From NCBI GenBank assembly GCA_036172665.1, contig CM069876.1:42191001-42255000 (forward strand): a DNA stretch of 64,000 nt, given 5' to 3'. Position 1 is the first letter of the stretch. Each line of letters begins with the position of its first letter. This document shows positions 1-12,080 of this stretch, one piece after another. The notes under the pieces were generated by a model. The model made no database searches. It was not told the DNA's origin and saw only the letters and a program-made list of their open reading frames with translations. This stretch comes from Prosopocoilus inquinatus (taxonomy: Eukaryota; Arthropoda; Insecta; Coleoptera; Lucanidae). The position numbers and the translations under genes were made by a program.

Positions 1-1200
1 CGGTGCCTAATAATTTTCGAGGTAAAAACAGAGCCGGTAACCTTAATATACCGAGGAGACGGTTATATAAAGAAAACTGACAGTTTAATACGTGAGTATA
101 ACGTTACTTGTATTCGCCTCTGGAGACCTCCTGCGGAAGCTTAGTTAATTAAAACCTGTGCTTTAAGTTAAGACCCCGCGGAGGTTACTTTATGATTCTT
201 GCTTTTTATTTCGGGATAAAACCGGCCCGGCTAATTTGCCTCCGGGCATTAACACACGCCGAATTTTTATTTGGCTTCCGAGTTTGAAATTAATAAACGG
301 GACCCCTAACATACATTTGGTAACATTTTTTCTTGAATTTTGAAATAATGCTGCGTGCAAGAAAAGTAAACATTTTTGAGAATTTTATACAATGTTGTTA
401 ATTATTGCGTGTGTCGGAATAGATCGAGAAATCAAGTTTTTCTCTCAATTTTTCCTTCTTGCTTTCTATTTTGGGATAAAACTGGCCCGGTTAGTTTACT
501 TGGAGCAAAATATTTATTTTTTATGTGCAATCAATAAATATTTTATACAGAATTTTATCAATATTATTAATTGTTACATGGTTTTTTTTTTCTTTAAGAT
601 ATCAAAGTTCATTTTAATTTCCAAAATTATCCTTAAATCCTCAAATAATTGAATTACCTAAATCAATTTGATTTTGATTTTTATTCTTAACTTATTTAAA
701 GAAGTACTACACGAAAATGCAACCCTTTCTCTCTTGACTTCGCTTTTTATAAGGCTTCAATGACTCAATCGGTAGTCTCTCCTAGCAAAAAAGTTTCACC
801 CTCGATAACCTTAACCATCAATCATTTTCTGATATTTATTTAAAGAGAGACACCTCATAGATTTTCTTTGCAAGTCTTCATACTTGTTGAAATAAATCTT
901 ACAATTTATTATATTCTATCGATTTTAAAAATAGTAGTCCCACATATCTATCGAAGTACTGTTACATGAACAGCTTCTTAATACGCTTGTCTTCTAAAAT
1001 TCTGCATTACCTAGTACCTAATAAATTTATTTTTTTAAATCAATATTCAATAAGACATTAAAAATCGAAGGCATCAAAAACAATGAAAGAAAGACATGTC
1101 ATTTATTCAAGAAAAGATAAATCCAGAGGGGAACGGATAAATTCTGTCTCAATCAGTTTCTGAAAGCTCAGGAAGGTTTACCGAAGAAGATAACATAAAT
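1..1200. other. AT-rich noncoding stretch with a short direct repeat
   Basis: No gene is recognisable here. The one visible structure is a 45-bp direct repeat: 196-240 and 456-500 share the core GGGATAAAA-C/T-GGCCCGG, with about seven differences, at a 260-bp period. The open frame from 392 is phenylalanine/isoleucine-rich and covers the second copy, so it is probably not a gene. Confidence 0.5.
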
Positions 1201-1226
1201 ATATACATATAACTTGCAGGAATATT

Positions 1227-2190
1227 GGAACACCCCCTAGTAGATAGGATGGGCCGATTCTGGAACCTCCTCCGACTTTGACCTTGAATTTTCTGGTCTA
1301 ACTTAGAGGAGGTTGTAGAATCGGGCTACCCTTGTAAGGTTATTCAGGTCTCAGGTGGTTCTAGAATAAACGTTTCCCTCGCCTTGATCTTCTATCTTGT
1401 ACAAAATCAAAGGACGAATGATTATTGGAAGATCGAGGTCGGAGAAGGTTCCAAAATCGGGCAGGTTAATTGGAACACCCCCTAGTAGATAGGATAGGCC
1501 GATTCTGGGACCTCCTCTGACTTTGAACTTGAATTTTTTGGTATCGGTTAGAGGAGATTGCAGAATCGTTAGGTTATTGAGGTCTTAGGTGCTTCTAGAA
1601 TCGACATATGCCTGATCTTGATCTTTTACCTTGCACTAAATCAAATGGCGAACGATTTTTGGAACCTTCTCTGACCGAGACTGAAAAATTCAAGATTAAG
1701 GATGGGGAAGGTTCCAAAATCGGACAGGATTATTGGAACACCCACTACACTGATAAAAATCTGGAGTTAATTCTAACACTTTTTGGACGCCAGGGAACAC
1801 TTTTTCGGTGTTCTCTCGCGTCCATCCGTCCACTTTTAGACACAATTTAGTCGGGAAAAGACAATAATAACGCCAAATAAGATAAGGATTAACAATTTTT
1901 CAGGCAAAACTTTATCCACATTTAATGCCGATTAGGCAGATTACATTTAATCCCAAAAAATTTTAATAGATGGGATACACTGTTTCTGGAACCTCCTCCG
2001 TCTTTGACCTTGATTTTTTTAGTCTACGTCAGAAATGATTACAAAAACGGACTACTCTTGTAAGGTCATTCAGGACTCAGGTGGTTTTAGAATCGGCCTA
2101 CCTTCTGCCTTCCACAAAATCAAAGGCAGGTTCCAAAATCGCCGTATCTGTGGAAGGTTATGAAGGTCGCGGGAGGTTCTAGAACTGGCA
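1227..2190. repeat. Tandem repeat, ~250-bp unit, three or four diverged copies
   Basis: The phrase GGAACACCCCCTAGTAGATA begins at 1227 and again at 1472, and a diverged GGAACACCCACTACACTGAT begins at 1735. A further decayed unit covers about 1965-2190. Spacings are 245 and 263 bp. Each unit contains GGAACCTCCTC followed later by the inverted phrase GGTTCCAAAATCGG, so the unit has internal dyad symmetry. The open frame at 1608-1850 lies inside the array and is explained by it. Confidence 0.8.
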
Positions 2191-2209
2191 TACCTCTAGC
2201 TCTAATCTA

Positions 2210-2540
2210 CTGCACTTTCTATTGTTTTTCGCAACACCATGAATGTAGGTCTTAGTAGACTAAGGAAAGAGACAGACTTAATCAGATTTTGATAAAGACA
2301 TGATAGTTTCGTTCCTTTCGCCAGAATTTCAAAGTTCTGAACCGTTCAAAGTCATACTGAGCAAGCGCAATGCACGATTTTAGGTATAATGTCATCACTG
2401 CGCGTGATTTAGACAGGTCAAAACTTGAAATTTTGGTAAAAGGAACGTGCCCTTTATTTATTTGTGACCGGGCTTTTCATTTCACCCCTGGCAACCCTAA
2501 TGCAATGGGCCTCTAGGAAGTTGAAAGCAATTTAAATCGC
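2210..2540. other. Unannotated spacer
   Basis: Single-copy looking AT-rich sequence between two tandem arrays. I see no gene or element. Confidence 0.4.
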
Positions 2541-2577
2541 AATTATGCAAACTACAATTTTCTTTTGCATTTCTGAA

Positions 2578-2990
2578 ACTGAATTGGATGTTAAGCAACG
2601 GAAGGAGGAAGGAAGTTTGAAAATCTTGAAGATGCACTCAGATGGGACTCGGATAGGATTCTTGAACTTTGAAAGGACAAGGCTCCACATTTTTGATGAA
2701 ACATTTTTTTTTCATATCTGGAATTGAATTGAATTTTAAATAATGGAAGGAGGAAAGAAGTTCAAAAGTCTTGAAGATACACTCAGATAGGATTCTTGAA
2801 CTAATTTGAAAGGGCAAAGCTCTACAGTTTTGATGAAACATTTCTTTCATATCTGGAATTGAATTGAATATTAAATAATGGAAGGAGGAAAGAAGTTCAA
2901 AAGTCTTGAAGATACATTCAGATGGGACTCAGATAGGACTCTTGAATTTTGGAGGGGCAAAGCTCTACAGTTTTGATAAAAAACATTTTT
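2578..2990. repeat. Tandem repeat, ~140-bp unit, three copies
   Basis: The anchor GGAAGGAGGAA occurs at 2600, 2745 and 2880, giving periods of 145 and 135 bp. Each unit continues with AGTCTTGAAGATRCA, CAGATGGGACT, TCTTGAA and a GGCAAAGCTCTACAGTTTTG block, then CATATCTGGAATTGAATTGAA. Both minus-strand open frames here (2638-2850 and 2918-3115) read through these units and share the same peptide ending, so they are products of the repeat and not independent genes. Confidence 0.85.
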
Positions 2991-2999
2991 CCCTGTGCT

Positions 3000-4040
3000 T
3001 TGAGAAAATACAAACGTGAAAGCAAGAACGTACACCAGATTATGATTTGCTGTAATTTGTTAAAGTATTTCTTTTTCTTTTTCGTCTCTGAGAAGAGGAA
3101 ATATGTACATAACATTAAGATCTAATTTATCTAAACTTTATTTCATAATACGGATGGTCTGAGGAGCAGTTATTGAATCACAATCAGTGAAATCTGCATA
3201 ATTTTATCTTTAACTAATAATTAAATATTGTAAACTTAAATTAAATTCTTTTACATCCGTCTGCAACTCCAGAGGCTTAAATAAATGGTAAATTTCAGTT
3301 GCACAACATGCATGTAGCGTAGAGAAAGAAGTAAGGACTCAAAGCATGGCCTTGCAGTATACCTGTACTTTTCAGAACTTGTAACTTTTCAACAGAGAAA
3401 CAGTTAACTTTCTTAATGAGCGTCATCACAGCAGAAGTATTTTTCTTTTTCGCTAAAATATTCTATTTACAATTTGTAAGAAATATCAAAAGTGATTTTA
3501 GTAAATACAAAAAATTGGCTGCTAGATTACAGGGTGTTGTATTTAAAGAAACACCATCCAAAAGAAGTTATTCCTGAAACAATGTGTTTTCTGTAAACAA
3601 GGTTTTGTTCCGAATGCTTTGAGTTTTCCATTCCCAAAACAAGTCTTCACCAATCAACATATTTATGTTTATGTTTTGCGGTTTTCAAAACGAGGTATTC
3701 CAGGTAAGCGTTAAACGACGAGATTTCATTTTTAATGTAGTTCGATGAATTGTCTTGGCGTTGTCGATTGGGTAACAACAACCGCAGAATTGATAATTTG
3801 ATGATTTTGTCAAATATTTACCTCATGTCTTACATTCAATGATCTTTAGTAGATAATTTAGTGTGAACTGTTTTTGTTTTGGAAGACGTCCTTCATTCAG
3901 TCTAGAATTTTTTAACACTCTGTAAGGTGACTAGGTATAAAATTAACCTAATTTAATAAAATTATGTCGGGGGTTGAAAATATAAGTGAGACTTACAAAA
4001 GAGTTCTAGGCTAAATTAACAGGACTAATATTTTTTTTGA
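3000..4040. other. Noncoding spacer with one TACAGGGTG terminus
   Basis: AT-rich and without a convincing frame. At about 3531 the phrase ACAGGGTGTTGTATTTAAA matches the terminal motif of the small transposon remnants seen throughout the window. Confidence 0.4.
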
Positions 4041-4045
4041 GCAGA

Positions 4046-4215
4046 TCTATACAGGGTGTGTCGTTGATATCGACTTCTTCAATAGCGCCTCAACTATTAA
4101 ATATAAAAGAAAATTTCTTATACGAAAGTTATCGCCTATAATGAGCTGTACAATAAGAAATAATTTTTACATATACAGCACGTTCCAAAAGTGAGTTACC
4201 TATCAAACTTACCTC
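4046..4215 (+). mobile_element. Interspersed repeat, copy 1 (TACAGGGTG family)
   Basis: Begins TACAGGGTGTGTCGTTGATA and runs to a CAGCACGTTCCAAAAGTGAG segment. A second diverged copy in the same orientation lies at about 55650-55815 (TACAGGGTGCATCATTGAAA to CAGCATGTTCTGTAAGTGAG). In both, the interior follows the same order: a TTCTTCRATAGC block, an AAGTTAT block, then the GTGAGTTACC ending. No coding capacity. Confidence 0.65.
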
Positions 4216-4239
4216 TTTTAAGCGAAACCTACCAATTTT

Positions 4240-7200
4240 TATTGCACATTTCGATAGATCTCTTAATAACATTTAAGCATTTTTTATTTAGCAATTATAA
4301 CCCTAATCTAAGCATGGCCCAGCCTGTATGATGGATGTTTCAAAAGGTTTTGATATTTATTATTAAAAAAAAGAACTATAATGGAATCAGCTCCTATGTT
4401 CTACCTTTGAAAGACAGAACAAATTTGCTCTATCATATTGTATAGTATACACATCATCAAAAGCAATTTAACTTCACGAAGCTGTGCAACGTTACATTGT
4501 GTGTGTGTGCTCTATTCGTTTGCGTTTCGCTTTTCCTTTTCTGTTTTCCTTCTCTCAGCCCGACGTTATTGTGTGTGTCGAACTAAAACTGCATTAGATA
4601 AATTAGAAGCAGCGACGTTACTCTGTTGACACAAGTGTACTTGACAGATGCTCCAGATTAAACAAGGGAACCGTTCTTATCTCGACGCGCCGTGAATAAA
4701 TTTCGAGGTGCATTGTTAAGGCGGTCGTGTTCAGAGAAATTACTTATTTCGTTTCTTTGGAAATTAATTACGTACTCTGAATGGAAGGACGAAGGAAATT
4801 TAATTAAAAAAATATCCGACGTTCACATTCAGTTAGAAGAATTGAATTATCTTTAAGATCCGAAGTGAAGTCTTCTATTTGTATTTGACATCCTTTTTCT
4901 TGTTCTTCTTCGCTAGTGCTCGTTAGTCGTAAAAATCTGCAGCCAATAAAAGTGCAGTAGGTTCGACGTCGCCGCACTCAACTCTCCATGCAAATCGAGC
5001 TTAACAGTATAAAGTCTCCCTGAGCGGAAAAAAATTGAAATCACCCTTATAATGAGTATTTACATAAAATATACGTATTTAAAGAAAGGATTTTCATCAA
5101 TCATAATTTTAAAAAAAACTATTTGACATTGTAGAGTTTTCGAAGAATTCGCAAATTTACAAGTAATATCAAAACCGAAACTGGAAACTGCACGAACAAT
5201 AAATAAAAGTCGAAAGTAGCTAGGCAGACACATTGTTTGCAGGGAACGGAAACTCCGGAAGTTTCTTTCAAAGTTTGTTAAGCGAATCTTTCATATTGAC
5301 TTTTAATAAATCTTTAGTTGGGCGAACAGGAAACACAACTCCTTAAGAATAAAATTTACATTTCCTTAGCAATTTAAAAAGAAAAAAAAAGACGCAAATC
5401 ATAAAGTCAGTGCAATACACGTTCTGAATCACGTCGCGTGCGTGGCTTTTGTGCATCACTATACAATTTATTTCTTGGGGGGTGAATATGACGTGAACAT
5501 GCATATTACTAAACATACTATATAACTTTGCGCCCCGATTCAATTTATGACGGCATTTTTGGACGATCTTGATGTCGACGCCCATGCAAAGCATAAAAAT
5601 GTCAATATCTGTAGTTGACAGCTTTGTATGTGGTATGTACATGCCCGTGGAAGGGCAAAAAATCGTTCAGTCCTGCGACCTCATTTTGGGGCGAAACTCG
5701 TCAGTTATGCATGACATTCCACCGATAAGAACGCAGGAGTTTCAAAACATGTAAATTGAGGACGAGTGACGACACTAATTAGAAAATGCTGTTAAAACCT
5801 CCACATACGCTTCTAAGCATGATGCATTACTTGACTTGACTTTGGTTTTATATTTCCACGACCACCCCTCTATAATTATAACTGTATGGGATATAGAAGT
5901 AATTTATAACTTCTTTGGGGAAAGAGTCGCGGAGTGCCGTTAGTCTAATTACAGGACCGTTGTTATCAGCTAATTGAAATTCCACGCCATGCAGCGTTTT
6001 CAAAGTGCAATGCATCATAATCAATCATTAGCAATAATTTTACAACCGACAGAATGTAATTATATATTAAAATCTATGTGTGCATGCCTTGATTCAGTAT
6101 GAAATTATGTTGGAATTTGTGGGGCAAGTGGGAATTGATTCTGCATGTATGTGATTCTATCACATACATAGCTACTTAACAATGCAAGCAACTTGACAGC
6201 GTTTGAATAGATCTAAAAACTCAAGAGCGATACTAATCAGTATCGGCCATTCCTGTACAGCAAAAACGGATTGAAGGAGTTCAGTCCAGTCCTCACTTAT
6301 TACTGCCGCAAGGACCTTGTAAGAAACGGGAATTCTGTACAGAAAATTTATTAATTCAAAATTAGTCAACAAGACGTAAGATGATGATTTAAAACGAGTA
6401 TGAACCTTGCCGCAAACATAGGGGCCTGTTGTTCTGTACAATTTGGAAAAAATGATAAGTTACTCAAGACCTCAAACAATACTTGGTCACTTATTTTCTA
6501 AAACAAACAATTCGTGGTAAACTTCGGTTCTTTCCAATACTCGCAGCTGTACAAAAAAAACTTTGAGATGGTACACTGCATCTCACTTCCTGCAAGTAGG
6601 CCTGCGAGTAAATAAATGAAATGGATAAATCCACGACCTCTACCGGTGAATGCACTTCGTTGAGAAGCTTCGCGCGTAATAAAAACATTCGACCATTTCA
6701 TTCAGATACAAGACCCGATAATGAGGTCCTTAAAAACCCGATTGAGTGAGTGGATGGATCAAGTCAGTGACGGAGTAATTAAGGAAAAATATAACAATTT
6801 TAATCTTGTCATTCCAAAAAAAAAGAAACAACTTTCGTAATTAATACTTGTAATTTCAAACAGATTATAACATGGCTTTGTTGTAGGTCCATCAGCTGGA
6901 CACGTTTATTTTTTATGAAATATCAATTCTCAGTTACATTTTTAATAACACGTGACATTAAAATGTGTAGCTTGAATTCGCCCTAGAATTCATTCCTGAA
7001 AAAGTTTTTCTTTTCATGTTAATTAAGAGTGTAGTTTTTTTTTTATCACTATAACGAGAAGGTGGAGAAGTAGGCAAACACACACAGATTTCCTTTCGAG
7101 GCATTCTACATTTTACTCTTTTAAACCTTAAACAAATTCAGATGACGCAAGTCTCGTATTTTTATAATCAATAGTCAAATGTAATTTTTAAGCTCCGTTT

Positions 7201-7300
7201 CAATGGCTTCTGAACAGAATTTACGCTTCATACACGTAAAACTTTTGATATTATTTTATTTCTTCTTACATTTTTCGCTAAAGCAATTCCATTTTTTCTT
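4240..7300. other. Noncoding stretch, no gene recognised
   Basis: About 3 kb with only short open frames on either strand (for example 5343-5642 and 6172-6441, both minus). None has a recognisable domain, a good start context or flanking splice signals. Confidence 0.4.
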
Positions 7301-7319
7301 TAATTATGAAGCATGCCCT

Positions 7320-8640
7320 CTACTAAAAAAATAAGACCCAAAAGTCCAACCCACCTCAAGGTCAACCCAACCCAATTAAACTCCACGTAATCCTGCTCAA
7401 CCTAGGCAAAGAAAAATAATTTAAAAAAAGGTTTACGATAAGAAAATGAAAAGAAAAGCTGAATCAAAACAGTTAAGTCCAACCTAACTTCAAGTTCAAA
7501 TCACCCCAAATAACCATAACATAATACTGCTCAACCTAAGCAAAAAAAATAAAAGAAAATTGAAAGATAGAAAATGAATATGAAAACTGAATTAAAATAA
7601 TTAAGTCTAACCCGCTCCAACTAAGCTCGACGTAATTCTGCTCAACTTAAGCAAACAATTGTTAAAAAAATAGATAAGAAAATTAAAACGACTCCCGAAT
7701 TAAAATAAATCCAACACATGTCAAGGTCAACTGAAGTCGACATAATTTTGTTCAACCCAAGCAGAAATCAACAAAAAATGTTTCAGAAAAGAAATATAAA
7801 TGAAAACTGAATAAAAATAATTAAGTCTAACACGCTCTTACTAATCTCAACATAATTCTGCTCAACTTAAGCAAAAAATTGTAAAAAAAAGATAAAATGT
7901 GTCCTAAATTAAAATAATTAAGTCAAGCGCATTTCAAGGTCAACCCAGCGCAACTAAACACGACATTTCTGCTCAACTTAAGCAACAAATTGTAAAAAAA
8001 ATATTAAAATTAACCTTAAATTAAAGTAATTAGATCTAACCCATTTCAACGTCAACCTAGCCCAACTAAACTCAACATAACTTCGATCAATCTAAACAGA
8101 AAACAAAACGAAGTATTTTAGGCAAGAAATATAAATGAAAACTGAATTAAAATAATCGAATTTGGTTCTTGTCCGATGAAAATTGTAAGTACAAAGTTTT
8201 TTTAATCTCGAACCGGACAGAAATATGAAGGAAACGCACTCGACGTTTCGCTATAGATTTTTTATTTATAGCGAAACATTGAGTGTGTTCCCTTCATATT
8301 TCTATCCGGTTCGAGATTAAAAAAACTTTGTACTTGAACTAAAATATTTAAGTCTAATCCACTCCAATTAAGCTCAACGTATTTCTGCTCAACTTAAAGA
8401 ATAAAAAATGCGAAAAAAATTCAAATGAATCCCGACTTAAAATAATTAGGTCTAACCCATTTCAAGGTTAACCCAGTCCAAATAAACTCGACATAATTTT
8501 GTTCAATCTAAGCAGAAAACAAAACAAAAATTTGAACAAACAAAATAAAAAGGAAAATTGAATTAAAATAGTTAAGTCCAACTAGTCTCAAGGTCAACCC
8601 AATCTAACATTGCAAAAAATTAAAACAAAGAATTATAAAA
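7320..8640. repeat. Tandem array of a ~111-bp unit, about nine copies
   Basis: The anchor CTGCTCAAC(C/T)TAAGCA or its variants occurs near 7393, 7527, 7638, 7748, 7859, 7971, 8083, 8386 and 8501. Most spacings are 110-115 bp. Each unit also contains TAAGTCYAACCC, CAAGGTCAACCCA and an A-rich tract. The 303-bp gap between the seventh and eighth anchors holds an inserted 149-bp hairpin. A related, shorter piece with CAAGGTCAA and CAACC phrases appears at 11880-12060. Confidence 0.85.
8187..8335. mobile_element. Near-perfect foldback element inside the 111-bp array
   Basis: Two arms of 69 bp (8187-8255 and 8267-8335) are reverse complements with about five differences, separated by an 11-bp loop. 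The outer end is AAGTACAAAG / CTTTGTACTT. It interrupts the surrounding array. The arm contains CCGGACAG, then CACTCGACGTTTCGCTATA. That phrase recurs in diverged form near 60563-60610 and 61279-61330, so the foldback belongs to a dispersed family. Confidence 0.85.
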
Positions 8641-8649
8641 AGTAAAAAA

Positions 8650-9056
8650 AAAATTATCGATTTGACAGTTCTGTGAGCCTTACAGTATAGGGTCTTAAGG
8701 GTGAGATTTGCGTGCAGGGGGTGCATTTTAGGTGCATACAACTGTACAATGTAAAATGTAAATTTAGTTTAGAACGAGTATTATCGAATAAACGCACAAT
8801 GTAATGGAAAAAGTGGGCCGGCTGCGGAGCTCTTGTCTTCCTTCCATTCGATTGTCCACTTTAGCCGACTTTATAGGGGAGATGTTTTTTTAAAATTGTT
8901 ACTGTACCTGTATACATTTAGGACTTTCCTAGAAGTTCTATTCTTCTTCCTATCTTATCTTCCTACACATATATAAAATTGGAAGTTCAAGTTCTATACT
9001 AGGTTTTTTCATTAAATTTTTTAAAACAGGACACATTTTTCTTTCCCATTTTGCAG
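8650..9056. other. Spacer ending in a good 3' splice-site-like tract
   Basis: No gene. It ends with a pyrimidine-rich run and TTTTGCAG at 9049-9056, which resembles an acceptor. Confidence 0.3.
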
Positions 9057-9272
9057 CAACCCTCGAAATAAACTGTAACGTCGACCAGCATCACCGTGAA
9101 AAGAAGATAGAGAAGCGATTTTTGGCAAGTTAATACAAACAGCAAAAACTACAAACAAGCAGTCGTGACTCAAGTCTTGCACGAATCAACTAAAGAGATT
9201 TGGTAAAATGGCGAAAAAGAAGAAAATGTGCTTAATTTTGTGCAAAGTGTCAAATTTCTTCATCGGCGTCTA
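9057..9272 (+). other. Possible leader exon with a short frame in strong start context
   Basis: After the acceptor-like TTTTGCAG (ending 9056) comes an A-rich, leader-like stretch. The ATG at about 9208 sits in the favourable context TAAAATGGCG and opens a 21-codon frame beginning MAKKKK, followed by a short hydrophobic part and a stop. There is no good donor after it. It may be a 5' untranslated exon, a minor peptide frame, or chance. It lies on the strand opposite the candidate exon at 9521-9784. Low certainty. Confidence 0.15.
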
Positions 9273-9520
9273 GCGTCTTGAATATTAAAACTATGTTCCG
9301 ACGGGTTTGATAGAACTGATAATGCAGAAAGCAGTCTTTTTTGTCATCTTTTCAACTTCCTTCCATACGCTATATGATCTCGTTTTTTCAGTCGGTTTCC
9401 GTTTATCAACCTTTTCCAATAACTGTCAAACAATTTTCTTTTTACAAATAATTCCTTCAAATGTCAATTCAATTTGTTCGAAATAACAACAAAAAGTTTG
9501 ATGAAAAGTAAAAGACTTAC

Positions 9521-9784
9521 AACGGTTTGCTCATCTTCACGAGGTTGTGGTGTGAGCTCCTGGTAAGAATCACCGCTCCCCCTACGGCTGGGGGCGCCAC
9601 ATACTGCTCTGCGGAAGGCGCGGGCGACCAGCGAGCACAGCCCGCACTGCCGGCCGCCCCTGCGCCTTCCAGAATTCTCCACAGTCAGCTCCCTGCCACT
9701 TCCATCCCTACAGCACGCCACTGCACTGCCTTAAATCTACACCACGCTCACTGCCTTCCCGCGGACAAGCACGCACAACACACT
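9521..9784 (-). CDS. Candidate first exon: 5' leader, start codon and GTAAGT donor (partial gene)
   Basis: Read on the minus strand, this GC-rich block starts near an arthropod-like initiator, TCAGTG (9786-9781). It ends at a strong donor: GTAAGT occupies 9520-9515, directly after position 9521. The only ATG close to the donor is at 9534-9532 (context GAAGATG) and would give M-S-K-P plus two bases of a split codon, so nearly all the protein would lie in exons to the left, outside what I can identify. Two upstream starts give very short frames (MEVAGS and MWRPQP, each closed by a stop), a pattern common in regulated leaders. A second frame stays open through the block but has no ATG. The gene's identity cannot be told from four residues. 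Confidence 0.4.
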
Positions 9785-9850
9785 GACTGTATCCGAGAAG
9801 GTCGGCCTCTGCGGTTTCGAAACTCAAGCTAGGGCCGGCCGTCCCACTGG
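9540..9850. promoter_or_regulatory. GC-rich, CpG-rich promoter-like block
   Basis: The sequence changes sharply from AT-rich flanks to a GC-rich block with many CpG steps. It coincides with the candidate minus-strand first exon and its initiator-like TCAGTG at 9786-9781. Such islands are unusual in the rest of the window, apart from 25.5-27 kb and about 39.8 kb. Confidence 0.4.
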
Positions 9851-9860
9851 CGATGCATTT

Positions 9861-10280
9861 TTGAGGTTAAGTTACATTCGCCCGCGCCCACAGGTTTCGA
9901 ATTTACTCAGCGCCGTGGAAAACATGCTTCGCGACTTTCTTTCTTTCTTTCTACCTACGGGACAAAGAGAAACAAGCAATGAGTGCAATCAATCAAGAAT
10001 TGACAAGCGTTTGTGTGTTGTTTTTAGGCCTGAATACGCACCTGTAAAGCACGAATGTAGAAATTAAAAAACCTGTGCACCACAGTTTTTGCACCTAACT
10101 CTAGTGATAATAAGAGAGTTTAAAGCGAGTGTGAAAGTTGTATAGACAGTACGGGGTTAAGCACGAACGTGAAAGAGTGATAAGCTAATGCGAAATTACT
10201 GTACTAATAATCAGGACCGTACTTACCTATAAAAGCACTAAGCATTGATAATTTTTTTGAACATTTGAAATAGTCATGAG
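9861..10280. other. Spacer, no gene recognised
   Basis: The open frame from 9861 (68 codons) has no recognisable domain. Nothing else is seen. Confidence 0.3.
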
Positions 10281-10282
10281 AC

Positions 10283-10800
10283 TTATGGAGATTATGTTAA
10301 AGTAAATGCCTGCGTATGTGCGCGCGAACATGTCTGTACGCATGGGTGGACCCTTAGTACGAAATTCTTGCGCCCAGTAATCATCGATTTAACACACGCT
10401 ATAAAGTTTGGCTTTATGCCGCTTTATATTCGAATTCCCGAAAACTATAATAAAACTCTTCCGCACTGTATGTATATACGGTGGACCCCCGCGGGTGAAC
10501 AAATAGTGATTTACTTATCGCGACCATTCCTGATCCTAATATGGAGCTTATGTTAGAGTAAATACGTGCGTACATGCTCGCGAACATGCCCGTACGCATG
10601 GATGGCCCCTTAGAACGAAATTTTTGCGTCCAGAAAACAACATCTCCTTCATCGATTTAACACGTGCTATAAAGTCCATTTTTTACGCCGTTTTACATCC
10701 GAATGCCCCGAAACTATAATAAAACTCTTCCGCACTGTATATACGGTGGCCCCCCGTGCGTGAACAAACAGTGATTTATTTATCGCGGCCGTTCCTGATC
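10283..10800. repeat. Two-copy direct repeat, ~257-bp unit
   Basis: Copy 1 starts at about 10285 (ATGGAGATTATGTTAAAGTA) and copy 2 at about 10542 (ATGGAGCTTATGTTAGAGTA). Both continue with GCGAACATG, GTACGCATGG, CATCGATTTAACAC, AACTATAATAAAACTCTTCC, GCACTGTAT and TTCCTGATCCT. The overlapping open frames at 10368-10599 are by-products of the repeat. Confidence 0.85.
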
Positions 10801-12080
10801 CTGCGTGCTTTTATCTCTTTTATGTCGGCGGTATTTAAACACTAAATCCACACGTTCTAAACTAATTAAAATTTATTGCCCGGCCGAAGATACCGAAATA
10901 CACGGCCAATTAACTGCTGTTTTAAAGAAAATCGCTTTATGCGGTGTGCGCCTTCACTTTTTACTAAATTATAAATAATGCGCGGAGATTTACGGTATGT
11001 GGAGCCCATTTCATTTCAATAACACGCCTGTTCGTTAAAAAGTCAAAAAAAAAAACAAGAAATTGCAGTTTAGGTAACCCAAAGAACACAGTCGTTAGTA
11101 AGGTTGCCTATATTAAACACCTCCAGAAACATTTTCTTTCTTGAAATTCAATTCCGCCTAATGTTCCGCAGGGTGCAGTTTGCATCCAGAGGAGTATTAT
11201 TTTTGTTGAACGTACTAGTACATATTAAGTACCTAAACACAAGCCCAATTATTTACGACTACATAGAATAAAAGATTATGTATTGGAAGTATTCGAAAAA
11301 TGGGATTTGTTATGTAAGGATTTCATCACAATCGTTCTTTTTTCTAAAGTTAGATTGACACTTGACGCCTTCTCATCACCTTTCTGAGTCCCAAACGATG
11401 TAACTATACAATAATAATAATAATAATAGTACACTATATTTATTTTTCCTTCGATTGATTTACAAAAACTGTATTAAATTAAATAAAGTGAAGGGATAAT
11501 TAGAGTAAATAATTTAGGCCATTCTGCACAATCATCTAATGTATTTAGGAAAAAAAAATTGCTTACTTGCTATCAGTCACATTAAGAAAAGCAAACTTTT
11601 TTAAACTGTCATTGCCTGATTATCCAAGAATGTAATTATTATTGCGCGCTGGTGAGATGGCGCTGGGTGGAGGAACATAATGCGACAAGTTATTTATTAG
11701 TTATTATTAGAGTCCTTGTCACTAAGATTGAGAATTGCGTTTCTGCTGATTATATTTTCATTTTGATTGATCGAAATATTTTTTACTTTTATTCTCTAAT
11801 TATTATTATTAATTAGTACTTTATTTATTTTATTATTATTATTTTATTCTCCTGTTACTGTTTTATCTTGGATTAATTTTTAATTAAATAAAATCAAACA
11901 AAACCGAGCCCAAGGTCAATTCAAATCAACCGAAATTAACCAAAACGAACAAGCAAGAGGAAAAATTATAATTATTATTTTTAATGCGGAAAGTTAAAAC
12001 AAACAAAAGTAACTAAAATTAATCAAACCTAAGCTCAAGGTCAAGTCAACCCAATCGTACTCCATTAAACGATCAAATAA
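10800..12080. other. AT-rich spacer with a TAA microsatellite
   Basis: Contains a short (TAA)n run at about 11412-11430 and, from 11880, phrases related to the 111-bp array (CCCAAGGTCAA, AAATCAACC). No gene is visible. Confidence 0.4.

Noticed and set aside
6172..6701. Minus-strand frames of 65-89 codons
   Set aside because: Overlapping in different frames, no domain, no splice sites; expected by chance at this length.
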